Assembly (NCBI RefSeq): GCF_004912155.1
Contig: NZ_STGX01000017.1
Location: 64,417 to 128,416 of the forward strand
Length of the DNA: 64,000 nucleotides
Source: Glycomyces paridis
Lineage (GTDB): Bacteria > Actinomycetota > Actinomycetes > Mycobacteriales > Micromonosporaceae
Direction: 5' to 3'
Shown here: one piece after another, positions 17,450 to 27,002 of the stretch
Numbering within the stretch: the first letter of the stretch is position 1
Layout of the letters: each line of letters opens with the position of its first letter
Notes under the pieces: model-generated
Database searches by the model: none
Told to the model about the DNA's origin: nothing
The model's input: only the letters and a program-made list of their open reading frames with translations
Position numbers and translations under genes: made by a program

Positions 17450-18424
17450 GTGCGGATGATCGACTTCACGGTGGTCTCCCCCGAGGGGACCGAGCGCCGG
17501 CGCGGCGGGGCCGACGCACTGCGGGAGGCCGCGGGGGCGACCGGCGAGGACGGGTTCGTGTGGGTCGAGTTCGACTCGCCCGAGCCGCAGGTCCTCAAGG
17601 ACGCGCTCGGCGCGCTCGGGCTCGACCGGTTCGGGACCGACGCGGTGCGCGTGGTCCACCGGCGCCCCAAGGTGGAGACCGTGGACGACGCGGCGCTGGT
17701 GCTCATCAAGACCGTCTGGTACATCGAGGCGACGCGGCAGGTCGAGACCGGTGACCTCGTGATCTACACCGACGGGTCCTCGCTGGTGACGGTGCGGCGG
17801 GGGATCGTGGACCCCGCTGCGGCCGTGCGGGACCGCCTCGCCGACGCCTCCTTCCGCGCCGACGGCGTCGTGGCGGTCGTCCACGGCCTGTTCGACGCCG
17901 TGATCGGCCAGTACGACGGGGCCGTGGAGGACCTGGCCGACGACGTGGCCGATGTGGAGCGTGCGGTGTTCTCGGGGGACCGGACCGACCGGAACGAGGA
18001 GATCTACTTCCTCATCCGCGAGGCCCTGGAGTTCCAGAACGCGGTGCAGCCCCTGGTGCCGTTCGCGCACCTGCTGCGCCAGCGCCGGGCGACCACGCCG
18101 GTGTTCAAGCGCGAGCGCTTCGGCGTGCTCGCCGGGCACCTCATCCGCGTCGACGCGGCGATCGAGACGTGCATGAGCCTGTTGACGACGGTGCTGACCG
18201 CCCATCAGGGGCAGATCGGCGCCTGGCAGAACGACGACATGAAGAAGATCTCGGCCTGGGCGGCGATCGCGGTGGTGCCCACGGCGATCGCGGGGATCTA
18301 CGGCATGAACTTCAAGTACATGCCGGAGCTGCACTGGAAGGCGGGCTACCCGCTGGTGCTGCTGCTGATGGCGGTCGTGTGCTTCTCGCTGTACCGGGGC
18401 TTCAAGCGCAACGGCTGGCTCTGA
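17450..18424 (+). CDS. corA: CorA-family Mg2+/Co2+ transporter
   Basis: 324 residues: a large N-terminal cytosolic domain, a long coiled stretch 'LADDVADVERAVFSGD', and two C-terminal helices ('AWAAIAVVPTAIAGIYGMNF' and 'GYPLVLLLMAVVCFSLYRGF'). The pore signature YGMN is intact and is followed by an acidic loop ('YMPELHW'). Family members form pentameric divalent cation channels. The start is taken at GTG 17450; ATG 17456 has equally good spacing from the GGGGG run and may be the true start. It is followed by a hairpin at 18460-18490. Confidence 0.9.
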   Translation: MRMIDFTVVSPEGTERRRGGADALREAAGATGEDGFVWVEFDSPEPQVLKDALGALGLDRFGTDAVRVVHRRPKVETVDDAALVLIKTVWYIEATRQVETGDLVIYTDGSSLVTVRRGIVDPAAAVRDRLADASFRADGVVAVVHGLFDAVIGQYDGAVEDLADDVADVERAVFSGDRTDRNEEIYFLIREALEFQNAVQPLVPFAHLLRQRRATTPVFKRERFGVLAGHLIRVDAAIETCMSLLTTVLTAHQGQIGAWQNDDMKKISAWAAIAVVPTAIAGIYGMNFKYMPELHWKAGYPLVLLLMAVVCFSLYRGFKRNGWL

Positions 18425-18459
18425 CGCATCGACGGGCGTATATCCCGGTGGCGATGGAC

Positions 18460-18490
18460 GAGGGGCGGGTCCGATTCGGTCCCGCCCCTC
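18460..18490. terminator. Hairpin terminator after corA
   Basis: Perfect 10-bp arms GAGGGGCGGG (18460-18469) and CCCGCCCCTC (18481-18490) with an 11-base loop. Confidence 0.75.
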
Positions 18491-18727
18491 CGGCCCTGCC
18501 TGCCTTCGCTCTCCACCATAGCGTTGCCGCGCAAACCGAATGCGTCGAGCATTCGTTCACTGTGCGTGATGCGCGAGGCGCGCTCCCATTCGCGGGGACC
18601 GTCCGGAAATCCGACTGAAATCCTGCCGTATTGAAATTTTTCGATGGCAATGCTTGACTTCCCCCGGTCCCGGTCGTAAAAATAAAGATACCTATCAGTT
18701 AAGTCTCTTTACTTTTCGGGAGGAACA
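18491..18727 (+). promoter_or_regulatory. AT-rich chitinase promoter region
   Basis: TTGACT at 18654-18659 and TAAAAA at 18677-18682 are separated by exactly 17 bases, a good sigma-70-type promoter. GGGAGGA (18717-18723) sets the TTG start of the chitinase. An upstream hairpin CGAATGC-N5-GCATTCG lies at 18537-18555. The stretch 18600-18720 is far richer in A/T than its surroundings and so is a likely Lsr2 target. I do not see the direct repeats reported in Streptomyces chitinase promoters. Confidence 0.6.
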
Positions 18728-20185
<1,458 letters not shown>

Positions 20186-20212
20186 CACCGGAAGGGCTGA
20201 CCCCCTGAAACC

Positions 20213-20248
20213 GGCGGGTCCTGCTTCCCCGGGGAAGCAGGACCCGCC
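20213..20248. terminator. Bidirectional hairpin between chitinase and DoxX genes
   Basis: A perfect 36-bp palindrome (arms 20213-20230 and 20231-20248) lying 28 bases after the chitinase stop and 6 bases after the end of the converging gene. In RNA the innermost bases form the loop. Confidence 0.85.
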
Positions 20249-20253
20249 GTCCT

Positions 20254-20601
20254 TCACGCGACGAGCATGAGCCACAGCGCCGCGACGCTGAGACCCAGGA
20301 ACAGCAGCGGCCCCGCGAAATTGTGGAAGACCCGCCTGCGCACGTGCAGCACCGTGGCGCACACGAAGAACACCACCAGCCCCGCCGCCGCCGCGACCCC
20401 GACCGGCCGCCACGCGAACCCCGCCGCGAGCCCCAGCGCCGCCGCCCCCTTCACGAACCCCAGGAACGGCAGCCACGAGTCCGGCACGCCGACCGCCCGC
20501 GAATTACGCCGCACCCACTCCGCCCGCATGAAGTTCGCGACCGACTCGACCGCGTTGAGCGCGATCGTCACCCCCACCACCACCGTGAACACCACCGACA
20601 T
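20254..20601 (-). CDS. DoxX-like family membrane protein
   Basis: 115 residues from ATG 20601, preceded by a GGGGAGAGGG site. Four hydrophobic helices are visible: 'VVFTVVVGVTIALNAV', 'LPFLGFVKGAAALGLAAGF', 'VGVAAAAGLVVFFVCATVLHV' and 'AGPLLFLGLSVAALWLMLVA'. The layout matches the DoxX-like family, whose members are small quinone-linked or uncharacterised membrane proteins. It is divergent from a LysR regulator 95 bases away, which probably controls it. Confidence 0.75.
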   Translation of the reverse strand: MSVVFTVVVGVTIALNAVESVANFMRAEWVRRNSRAVGVPDSWLPFLGFVKGAAALGLAAGFAWRPVGVAAAAGLVVFFVCATVLHVRRRVFHNFAGPLLFLGLSVAALWLMLVA

Positions 20602-20683
20602 GCGGCCCCCTCTCCCCGGCGGCCCCGCCGCCTCGACCACCAAGTCTCGGACCTCCCCGCCCGCACGTCCAATACCAGTGCCT

Positions 20684-20698
20684 ATAACCTCCGGTTAT
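20684..20698. promoter_or_regulatory. Inverted repeat and -10 box at the LysR start
   Basis: ATAACC-TCC-GGTTAT is a perfect inverted repeat whose right arm contains the ATG of the LysR gene (20697). TATAAC at 20683-20688 is a good -10 hexamer 8 bases before that ATG, so the regulator is probably leaderless and self-repressing through this site. Confidence 0.5.
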
Positions 20699-21587
20699 GG
20701 ATGCCGACCTGCGAACCCTCCGCGCCTTCGCCGCCGTGGTCCGCGAAGGCGGCCTCACCCGCGCCGCCGCCCGCCTCCACCTCTCCCAGCCCGCCCTGAC
20801 CAAGCGCATCGCCCGCCTGGAGGCCGACCTCGGCGCCGTCCTCTTCCACCGCACCAGGGCCGGCATGACCCCCACCGCCGCCGGCGACGCCTTCGCCGCC
20901 GCCCTCCCGGCCGTCCTCGACGCCTGGGACCGGGCCGAACGCGACGTCCGCGACGCCGCCGCCACCGCCTCCCGCACCCTCCGGATCGGCTTCCTCGCCA
21001 GCGCCGCCAACGAACGCACCCAGGCGATCCTCGCCGACTTCGCCCGCCGCCGCCCCGACTGGCGCGTCGACCTGCGCCAGGCCAGCTGGGCCGACCCCGC
21101 CCGGGAACTCGAATCCGGCGACGTCGAGGCGGCCTTCATGCGCCTGCCCTTCCCCGGCCAGGAGCACTACCACCTCGCCGACCTGCTCACCGAGCCCCGC
21201 TGCCTCGCCCTCGCCTCGACCCACCCGCTCGCCGGACGGGCGGCGCTGCGCTTCGCGGACCTCCTCGACGAGCCGTTCGTGGCCGCGCCGCCCGAGACCG
21301 GCGCCTTCCGCGACCACTGGCTGGCGACCGAGGCCCGCGGCGGGCGACCGGCCCGGATCGGGGCGGTCACCGGCCAGCCCGACGAGTGGCTGAGCGCCAT
21401 CGCCTCCGGCGCCGGGATCGCGCTGGCGCCGGAGTCGGCGGCGCGGTACTACGCGCGTCCCGGCGTCGTCTACCTTCCGCTGGAAGGCGTCGCGCCGAGC
21501 ACGGTGGCGCTGGCGTGGTCGCGGACGGCGCCGACGAGTGATGCGCTCGTGGACTTCATCTCGGCCGCGATGGCCTCGGCCGAGTGA
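20697..21587 (+). CDS. LysR-family transcriptional regulator
   Basis: 296 residues. The N-terminal winged helix-turn-helix has the family signature 'LRTLRAFAAVVREGGLTRAAARLHLSQPALTKRIARLE' (residues about 5-42). It is followed by a periplasmic-binding-like effector domain with two Rossmann lobes ('LRIGFLASAANERTQAIL', 'PRCLALASTHPLA'). It probably senses a small molecule and regulates itself and the divergent DoxX-like gene. The start ATG 20697 has no Shine-Dalgarno sequence. Confidence 0.9.
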   Translation: MDADLRTLRAFAAVVREGGLTRAAARLHLSQPALTKRIARLEADLGAVLFHRTRAGMTPTAAGDAFAAALPAVLDAWDRAERDVRDAAATASRTLRIGFLASAANERTQAILADFARRRPDWRVDLRQASWADPARELESGDVEAAFMRLPFPGQEHYHLADLLTEPRCLALASTHPLAGRAALRFADLLDEPFVAAPPETGAFRDHWLATEARGGRPARIGAVTGQPDEWLSAIASGAGIALAPESAARYYARPGVVYLPLEGVAPSTVALAWSRTAPTSDALVDFISAAMASAE

Positions 21588-21593
21588 CCGTCG

Positions 21594-22586
21594 CTAAGGG
21601 ATGGTGATGACGACGTTGCCCTTGGCGTGGTGCCCGAGCATGTGCGCCACCGCCTCCGGCGTCTCGTCGAGGGTGTAGGCGCGGTCGATGACGGCCTTGA
21701 TCGCGCCGGTGTCGAGGAGTTCGCCGATGGCGGTGAGGTTCGCGCGGTCGACGGTGCAGGGGGAGAACCTGACGTCGGCGCGGCCGGTGAGGCCGAGGAG
21801 CTTGGCGCCGGCCATGCGGCCGAGCCCGGCGGTGAGGCCCCCGGAGTTGCCGACGCTGTTGGGGATGAGGACGCCGCCGGGTGCGAGGGCGCGGGCGGTG
21901 CGGCTCGGGCGGTGGTTGAGGACGTTGTCGAGGATGAGGTCGTAGCGTTCGGGCGCGGCGGTGAAGTCGGCCGCGGTGTAGTCGACCACGCGCGCGCCGA
22001 GGCCGCGGACGAGGTCGGCGCCGGTGGGGCCGCACACGCCGGTGACCTCGGCGCCGTAGTGGACCGTGAGCTGCACGGCGAAGGTCCCGACGCCGCCGGA
22101 GGCGCCGTTGACCAGGACGCGGTCGCCTTCGCGGACGGGTGCGGTGTCGCGCACGGCGCACAGGGCGGTGATGCCGGACATGACGGCGGCGGCGGCCGTC
22201 GCGAAGTCGATCCCGGCGGGCTTGACCGCGAGCTGGGCGGCCGGAGCGACCGCGTACTCGGCGAACGCGCCGGGCGTCGTGAGCGAACTCGTCCACAGTG
22301 AACCGAAGACCTCGTCGCCGACGCGCAGGTCCTCGACCCCTTCGCCGATCACGGCGACGATCCCTGCGACATCGGTGCCGCGCACGGCGTCCGCGGGCGC
22401 CTTGAGTCCCGATTGGAGCCTGAGCACGTACGGCACGCCGGTGACGGCGATCCAGTCGGGGGTGTTGACGCTCGTGGCCCGGACGCGCACGAGCACCTGG
22501 CCGGGGCCGGGCTCGGGGCGTGCGAGGTCCTTGACCGCGAGCACTGATGCGGGCGGTCCGTAGCGGTTCTGAACGACGGCCTTCAT
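21594..22586 (-). CDS. Zinc-independent MDR-family oxidoreductase (quinone reductase-like)
   Basis: 330 residues. A GroES-like N-terminal domain ('MKAVVQNRYGPPASVL', 'RGTDVAGIVAVIGEGVEDLRVGDEVFG') is followed by a Rossmann NADPH domain ('VLVNGASGGVGTFAVQL'). Catalytic zinc Cys residues are absent, so it belongs with quinone or enone reductases rather than alcohol dehydrogenases. It lies just downstream of the 36-bp palindrome at 22605-22640, with a GGAGGTGCC ribosome site, and after the TetR gene that probably represses it. The likely trigger is a reactive electrophile or quinone. Confidence 0.9.
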   Translation of the reverse strand: MKAVVQNRYGPPASVLAVKDLARPEPGPGQVLVRVRATSVNTPDWIAVTGVPYVLRLQSGLKAPADAVRGTDVAGIVAVIGEGVEDLRVGDEVFGSLWTSSLTTPGAFAEYAVAPAAQLAVKPAGIDFATAAAAVMSGITALCAVRDTAPVREGDRVLVNGASGGVGTFAVQLTVHYGAEVTGVCGPTGADLVRGLGARVVDYTAADFTAAPERYDLILDNVLNHRPSRTARALAPGGVLIPNSVGNSGGLTAGLGRMAGAKLLGLTGRADVRFSPCTVDRANLTAIGELLDTGAIKAVIDRAYTLDETPEAVAHMLGHHAKGNVVITIP

Positions 22587-22604
22587 GGCGGCACCTCCGT
22601 GTCC

Positions 22605-22640
22605 TTACGTTGTAAGTCCAAGTGTGGACTTACAACGTAA
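22605..22640. promoter_or_regulatory. Perfect 36-bp TetR-type operator
   Basis: The left arm TTACGTTGTAAGTCCA (22605-22620) is matched exactly by its reverse complement at 22625-22640 around AGTG. It lies between the TetR gene and the oxidoreductase gene, 19 bases upstream of the latter's start. TTAC...GTAAG motifs are usual TetR half-sites. Confidence 0.75.
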
Positions 22641-22683
22641 GGCTGTCAAGGGCACGACGGTGCCGAACCTTCGGAACCTTCCT

Positions 22684-23334
22684 TCAGGAGGCGGCGCGCA
22701 GCCGTTCGAGGCCGTCCAGGATGAGGTCGAGCCCGAACTCGAACTCGGCCTGGGAATCGCACCACCCCAGCACCGCCCCGCCGTGCGAGGCGTCGGCGAT
22801 CATCGCCACCAGGTGCGGCACGTGCTCGGCCATCGCCGCCACCGCATCCTCGGGCACCTCCACCCCGTCGGGCGCGAACAGCTCCTGCGAGAACCCCAGC
22901 GCCCGGCTGCCCAGCGCGTGCAGCGCCCGGTGCCCCAGCTCGTAGTCGAACCCGCCCTCGCGCATCAGCGCCAGCACACCGTCGTAGTACTTCGCGACCG
23001 CCAGGCTCGTCCCCGTCCGCGTCTCGAACACCCCCGGCGCCCACGGATGGCGCAGCAGCACCTCCCGCGCCGCCAGCACCCGCCGCCGCATCGCGGCCTT
23101 CCACCCGCCACTGCCGTCGAGCCCCGCCACCGCCGCCTCGATCTCGGCCATGACCACCTCGACCAGCCCGTCGAGCACCGCCTCCTTGTTCGCCACATGG
23201 TGGTACAGCGACATCGCCTCCACCCCAAGCGACTCCGCGAGACCCCGCATCGTCAACGCCCCCACCCCGCCCTCATCGGCGACCCCCACCGCAGCACGCA
23301 GCACCAGCTCACGGCTCAACCCCGAACCGGCCAT
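22684..23334 (-). CDS. TetR-family transcriptional regulator with tetracycline-repressor-like C-domain
   Basis: 216 residues from ATG 23334 with GGAGAGGGG upstream. The helix-turn-helix is 'ALTMRGLAESLGVEAMSLYHHVANKEAVLDGL' (about residues 27-58), the variant typical of TetR/TetR_C_1 repressors. The rest is a helical ligand and dimer domain ending 'FGLDLILDGLERLRAAS'. The gene is followed in the same direction by the palindromic operator and the oxidoreductase gene. It probably represses that gene, possibly releasing on binding its substrate. Confidence 0.88.
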   Translation of the reverse strand: MAGSGLSRELVLRAAVGVADEGGVGALTMRGLAESLGVEAMSLYHHVANKEAVLDGLVEVVMAEIEAAVAGLDGSGGWKAAMRRRVLAAREVLLRHPWAPGVFETRTGTSLAVAKYYDGVLALMREGGFDYELGHRALHALGSRALGFSQELFAPDGVEVPEDAVAAMAEHVPHLVAMIADASHGGAVLGWCDSQAEFEFGLDLILDGLERLRAAS

Positions 23335-23736
23335 TCGCCCCCACCCCTCTCCCGGAACGTACCGTACAACCCGCCCACCGCCCCCCGCCACGTCCCGCGC
23401 CCACCCTCCAAAAGCGACCCGCCGCCCGAGCCCCTCGGCCGACAACCGCACCCTCCAACGCCCGCGCCCGCCACCCCCCCCAACGCCCCCCGCCCCCCGC
23501 CACGTCCCGCGCCCCCCCTCCAAAAGCCACCCGCCGCCCGAGCCCCGCGGCCGACAACCGCACCCTCCAACGCCCCCGCCCGCCACCCCACCCAACGCCC
23601 CCCGACCCCCACCCGGGTTTGCGCAGGTCACATCCGGATTCCAACCCCCTCCCACCGCCGCCCCGAGCGAATACCTGACAGCGTTTTGAGGCACCAGTGC
23701 TGTACTCTGGCTGAGGCCGCTTAGCGGCAGAGCGCT
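23335..23736. other. Gene-free stretch upstream of tRNA-Pro
   Basis: Besides the tandem repeat this holds the TetR promoter side (23335-23380) and about 130 bases before the tRNA. The open frames on the minus strand are Gly/Arg low-complexity readings of the repeat and shift frame between copies. I see no further gene here. Confidence 0.6.
23381..23604. repeat. Two tandem copies of a 112-bp C-rich repeat
   Basis: Unit 1 is 23381-23492 and unit 2 is 23493-23604. Both begin CCCCCCGCCACGTCCCGCGC and contain TCCAAAAGC and GGCCGACAACCGCACC. They differ at only a handful of positions. The period is not divisible by three and the strand is extremely C-rich, so it does not code for protein. It fills the space between the TetR promoter and the tRNA-Pro gene. 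Confidence 0.85.
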
Positions 23737-23813
23737 CGGGACGTGGCGCAGCTTGGTAGCGCACCCCGTTTGGGACGGGGGGGGCGCAGGTTCAAATCCT
23801 GTCGTCCCGACCA
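23737..23813 (+). tRNA. tRNA-Pro (anticodon UGG)
   Basis: The acceptor stem CGGGACG (23737-23743) pairs with CGTCCCG (23803-23809), the discriminator is A, and CCA is encoded. The anticodon stem CCCCG/CGGGG encloses the loop TTTGGGA, so the anticodon is TGG. The T-arm GCAGGTTCAAATCCTGT is normal. The variable part carries an unusual run of G residues. Read with CCA it is 77 nt. Confidence 0.95.
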
Positions 23814-23819
23814 GAATTC

Positions 23820-23849
23820 GCAGGCCAGGAGCATTGGCTCCTGGCCTGC
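23820..23849 (+). terminator. Hairpin terminator after tRNA-Pro
   Basis: Arms GCAGGCCAGGAGC (23820-23832) and GCTCCTGGCCTGC (23837-23849) match perfectly around a 4-base loop, 6 bases after the tRNA. Confidence 0.8.
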
Positions 23850-23930
23850 GGTGCTGTCTGCCGGAATCCCGACCGGACGGGAGTCGGGTTTGGCGACGAT
23901 ATGGAGATTCGCTGCGAATCCGATTGATCG

Positions 23931-25001
23931 TCAGGGGGTGGTGAGGGTGCCTCGGTGGCAGGTGGGGCAGGGGCCTCGGCGGCGGCGGTGGTAGGCGAGG
24001 GCGGCTATGAAGAGGGGGATGCCCCAGAGGACCCATCCTACTTCGGGGAGGGTGAGGGGCCAGGTGCTGGCGGTGACGCCGTCGATGGCGACGAGGCGGA
24101 CGTACATGCCGGCGGCGGCGGTGACGAGGGCTGATACGAGGACGGCGGGGACGACGGCGAGCATCGGGGGGACGCGTTTGCCGCGGAGGCCGATCATCCA
24201 GCGGGGGAAGACTTCGCCCCAGCGTTGGACGAGACCCATGGTGAGGACGGCGCCGAGGGCGCCGAGGGTCGCAAGGAGGGCGCCCGCGATCCAGAGGCCG
24301 CTCTCCTGGCCCTCGCGGAAGAACTCGGGGTCGATGCCGAGGCTGAAGCCCAGGGCCCACGCCCAGCGGGTCAGGCAGTACGCGAGCGGCGCGGCGACGG
24401 CGGTCCAGGTCGCCGTCTTCCCCCAGCGGTCGAGGAACGAAGGGCCCTCGCGGTCGCCGCGGCCGCACGAGACGCAGCTCCCGGTGACCTTGCGCCGGTA
24501 AGCGACCGCGGTGAGCGCCCACGCCACGCCCGCCAGCAGGCACAGCAGGAGATTGAGGCGGGGCCACGGGTAGAGGTCGCCCCAATGGTACGCCTCGCCC
24601 CACGAGGTGAAGGGTTTCACCAGGAGCGTGATCGGCGTGTAGGCCACGACGATCAGACTGCGGTAGTCCTGGACGCCGACCGTGAGCCCGATCGCGAGAA
24701 CCCACGCGAACGCAGGCAGCAGCCACCGCAGCGGCCCCCGCGCGACCCCGCGAGCCATGAGGACCGCCGCGACGGCCCCCGCGACACCGAGCGCGGCGAT
24801 GAGCGGCCCGGCGACCTCGTGCGTCGCCCGGCCCAGCAGCGACACCTTGAGCGCCATGTCCGGCTCGGCGACGAGCTCCGGATCACCCGCGCCGAAGGGG
24901 AAGCCGGCGCCGCCGAACGTCCAATGGAGACCGAGCAGTGCGTACGCCAAGGTCCATGCGGCCGTGGCGTATCCGATCCATGATTGCCAATTTCGTCTCA
25001 T
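23931..25001 (-). CDS. Polytopic membrane protein with two CxxC pairs
   Basis: 356 residues from ATG 25001, with about nine membrane helices. The first is 'IGYATAAWTLAYALLGLHW'; others are a long Ala/Val helix near 60-85 and paired helices near 95-130, 150-170, 195-215, 230-265 and 290-330. The cytosolic loops carry 'CVSCGRGD' in mid-protein and 'CPTCHRGT' at the very C-terminus, which could bind a metal or form disulfides. No transport or enzyme signature is recognised. The gene is divergent from the histidine kinase at 25129 and may be its target or sensory partner. Confidence 0.7.
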   Translation of the reverse strand: MRRNWQSWIGYATAAWTLAYALLGLHWTFGGAGFPFGAGDPELVAEPDMALKVSLLGRATHEVAGPLIAALGVAGAVAAVLMARGVARGPLRWLLPAFAWVLAIGLTVGVQDYRSLIVVAYTPITLLVKPFTSWGEAYHWGDLYPWPRLNLLLCLLAGVAWALTAVAYRRKVTGSCVSCGRGDREGPSFLDRWGKTATWTAVAAPLAYCLTRWAWALGFSLGIDPEFFREGQESGLWIAGALLATLGALGAVLTMGLVQRWGEVFPRWMIGLRGKRVPPMLAVVPAVLVSALVTAAAGMYVRLVAIDGVTASTWPLTLPEVGWVLWGIPLFIAALAYHRRRRGPCPTCHRGTLTTP

Positions 25002-25128
25002 GCTTCGAGTCTTCGCCCGACCGGACCGACCCGACAGGTGCCGAACGGCGAAGCATCGGCCCCGCACGCGCCGCCGATAGGCCGAACGGCACATGCGCCG
25101 CCCGACACGCGCCGATAGGCTCGAAGAC

Positions 25129-26298
25129 GTGACCGGACGGCGCCTCTTCGCGGCCGCGGGCGCGCTCGCCCTCCTCGCCGGAGCCGTGCTGCTGCCCGCC
25201 GACCCCCTCGTGCTCATGGCCGGGCCACTCGCCGCGGGCATCGGCGCCGCCGCCGTCCTCGCCGCACCGCCCGGCAGCCCCCGCCTCGTCCCCGCCATCG
25301 CCGCCGCCACCGGCGCGGTCTCCATCGCCCTCACCGCCGCACTGAGCACGGCCGACGGCACCGACGACCCCTCGGGCCTCACCGGGCTCTGGATCCTCCT
25401 CGAACCCGCGATGCTCCTCCTCCTCGTCTACACGCCCGCGCGCTGGTCGCCGCCGCGCGCCGCCCTCCTGTCCACCGCGACCGCCGCCGCGGCCACCGCA
25501 CTCATCGTCCAGCGCGCCCTCCCCGGCGAAGGCCTCATCGCACGCGTCGGCGCGAGCGCGCTGTGGCTCGTGCCCGCGCTGGCGGCCGCCGCCACGGCCT
25601 GGTACCTGCGCTGGTCCGCCGCCGAACGCGAGCGGGCGCTGCGGTCGGCGCGCCAGGAGCAGCGGATGAGCCTGGCGGGCGACCTGCACGACTTCGTCGC
25701 CCACGACGTCAGCGAGATCGTCGCGCGCGCCCAGTCCGGAAGGATGGTCCTGGCCGCGGGCGACCCGGCGGTGGCGAAGCTGCTGGAGCAGATCGAGCAC
25801 GCCGGGGTCCGCGCTCTGGAGTCGATGGACCGCACCGTCCACATGCTCCGGACCGAGGCGCCGCTGGCCCCGGTCGGCGGGCTGGACGACATCGAGGCCC
25901 TCGCCGACCGCTTCGCCGCCTCCAGCGGGATCGCCGTCGCCTTCGAGTGGCGGCTGAACGCGGACGCGGGCAGGGAGAACGGGTCGGTCGCCCACCGGGC
26001 GGTCGTGGAGGCGCTCACCAACGTACGGCGCCACGGCGTCTCGGTCGCACACGTCAGCATCGACGTGTACGAGCGGGACGGCTCGCTGCGCGTCGAGGTC
26101 GCCGACGACGGCCGCGGGGCACCGCGTCCCGGCCCGCGCGACTCCGGGCTCGGGCTCCCGGGCCTCGCCGAGCGCGCCGAGCGACTCGGCGGCGGCCTGG
26201 AGGCCGGGCCGCGCCCCGAAGGCGGCTGGCGTGTGGCGCTGCGCCTGCCCATGCCCGCGACCCGGACCGTCCGCCGCTCGAAGGGAACGCCCGCATGA
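25129..26298 (+). CDS. Sensor histidine kinase, NarL-partner type
   Basis: 389 residues from GTG 25129. The N-terminal part has about four or five hydrophobic segments. The dimerisation/phosphoacceptor helix is 'MSLAGDLHDFVAHDVSEIV' (His in LHDFVAHD, about residue 187). The ATPase domain has an N-box 'EALTNVRRHG' and G-boxes 'VADDGRGA' and 'GLGLPGLAERAERLGG'. It ends in ATGA with the response regulator, so translation is coupled. No Shine-Dalgarno sequence is seen; GATAGG 12 bases upstream may be part of a -10 box. The signal is unknown. Confidence 0.88.
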   Translation: MTGRRLFAAAGALALLAGAVLLPADPLVLMAGPLAAGIGAAAVLAAPPGSPRLVPAIAAATGAVSIALTAALSTADGTDDPSGLTGLWILLEPAMLLLLVYTPARWSPPRAALLSTATAAAATALIVQRALPGEGLIARVGASALWLVPALAAAATAWYLRWSAAERERALRSARQEQRMSLAGDLHDFVAHDVSEIVARAQSGRMVLAAGDPAVAKLLEQIEHAGVRALESMDRTVHMLRTEAPLAPVGGLDDIEALADRFAASSGIAVAFEWRLNADAGRENGSVAHRAVVEALTNVRRHGVSVAHVSIDVYERDGSLRVEVADDGRGAPRPGPRDSGLGLPGLAERAERLGGGLEAGPRPEGGWRVALRLPMPATRTVRRSKGTPA

Positions 26299-26936
26299 CG
26301 ATCAGAGTGCTCATCGCCGACGACCAGGAGGGCATCCGCGACGCCTTCCGCATGGTCCTCGACGCCCAGCCCGACATGTCGGTCGTCGCCGAGGCCGCTG
26401 ACGGCAGGTCCGCGCTCGACCAGGCCCGGCACCTGCGGCCGGACGTGGTGCTCGCCGACGTGCGCATGCCCGGGATGGACGGCATCGAACTCACCCGGGC
26501 CCTCGCGGGGCCCGGCGCGGCCGATCCCGTGCGTGTGATCGTGGTGACCACGTTCGACCTGGACGAGTACGTGTACGCGGCGCTGCGCGGCGGCGCCTGC
26601 GGGTACCTGCTCAAACGTTCGGGCCCGGCCCTGCTCGTGGAGGCGGTGCGGGCCGCGATGTCCGGCGACACCCTCATCAGCCCGCAGATCACGGTCCGCC
26701 TGCTGCGCAGGATGATGCCGCCCGAGCCGTCCGAGGACGGCGAGGCGCTCACGGAGCGGGAGCTGGAGGTCGCTCGCGCGGTCGCCCACGGCCGCACCAA
26801 CGCCGAGGTCGCCGCCGAGCTGTTCATCAGCCCCGGCACCGTGAAGAACCACCTCGCGAGCATCCAGCGCAAGACCGGCGCCCCCAATCGGGTCGGCGTC
26901 GCTGCCTGGGCCTGGTCGACCGGACGGATGCCTTAG
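26295..26936 (+). CDS. Response regulator, NarL/FixJ family
   Basis: 213 residues. The receiver domain has acidic pocket 'IADDQEG', the phospho-acceptor Asp in 'VVLADVRMPGMDG' (about residue 55), the switch Thr in 'VVTTFDLDEY' and Lys in 'GYLLKRSGP'. The LuxR-type output domain has 'LTERELEVARAVAHGRTNAEVAAELFISPGTVKNHL' near 150-186. It starts within the ATGA overlap with the kinase. It probably controls the divergent membrane gene or itself. Confidence 0.93.
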   Translation: MTIRVLIADDQEGIRDAFRMVLDAQPDMSVVAEAADGRSALDQARHLRPDVVLADVRMPGMDGIELTRALAGPGAADPVRVIVVTTFDLDEYVYAALRGGACGYLLKRSGPALLVEAVRAAMSGDTLISPQITVRLLRRMMPPEPSEDGEALTERELEVARAVAHGRTNAEVAAELFISPGTVKNHLASIQRKTGAPNRVGVAAWAWSTGRMP

Positions 26937-27002
26937 GTCCGCGGTTCCTCTGGGCGCCTTGCGCACCCGCCGCGGTGAGCCGGACCGCGGCGGGCGCGGC
27001 GC

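Noticed and set aside
14047..17724. A 1,225-codon minus-strand open frame opposite glnE
   Set aside because: Low-complexity Gly/Ala/Val/Arg sequence; the plus strand encodes GlnE with both active sites.
23381..23604. CRISPR-like array
   Set aside because: Only two 112-bp units without spacer structure; they are tandem duplicates, not repeat-spacer units.
22585..23724. Long plus-strand frame across the TetR gene and the C-rich repeats
   Set aside because: It is the complement of TetR codons followed by Pro-rich readings of the tandem repeat.
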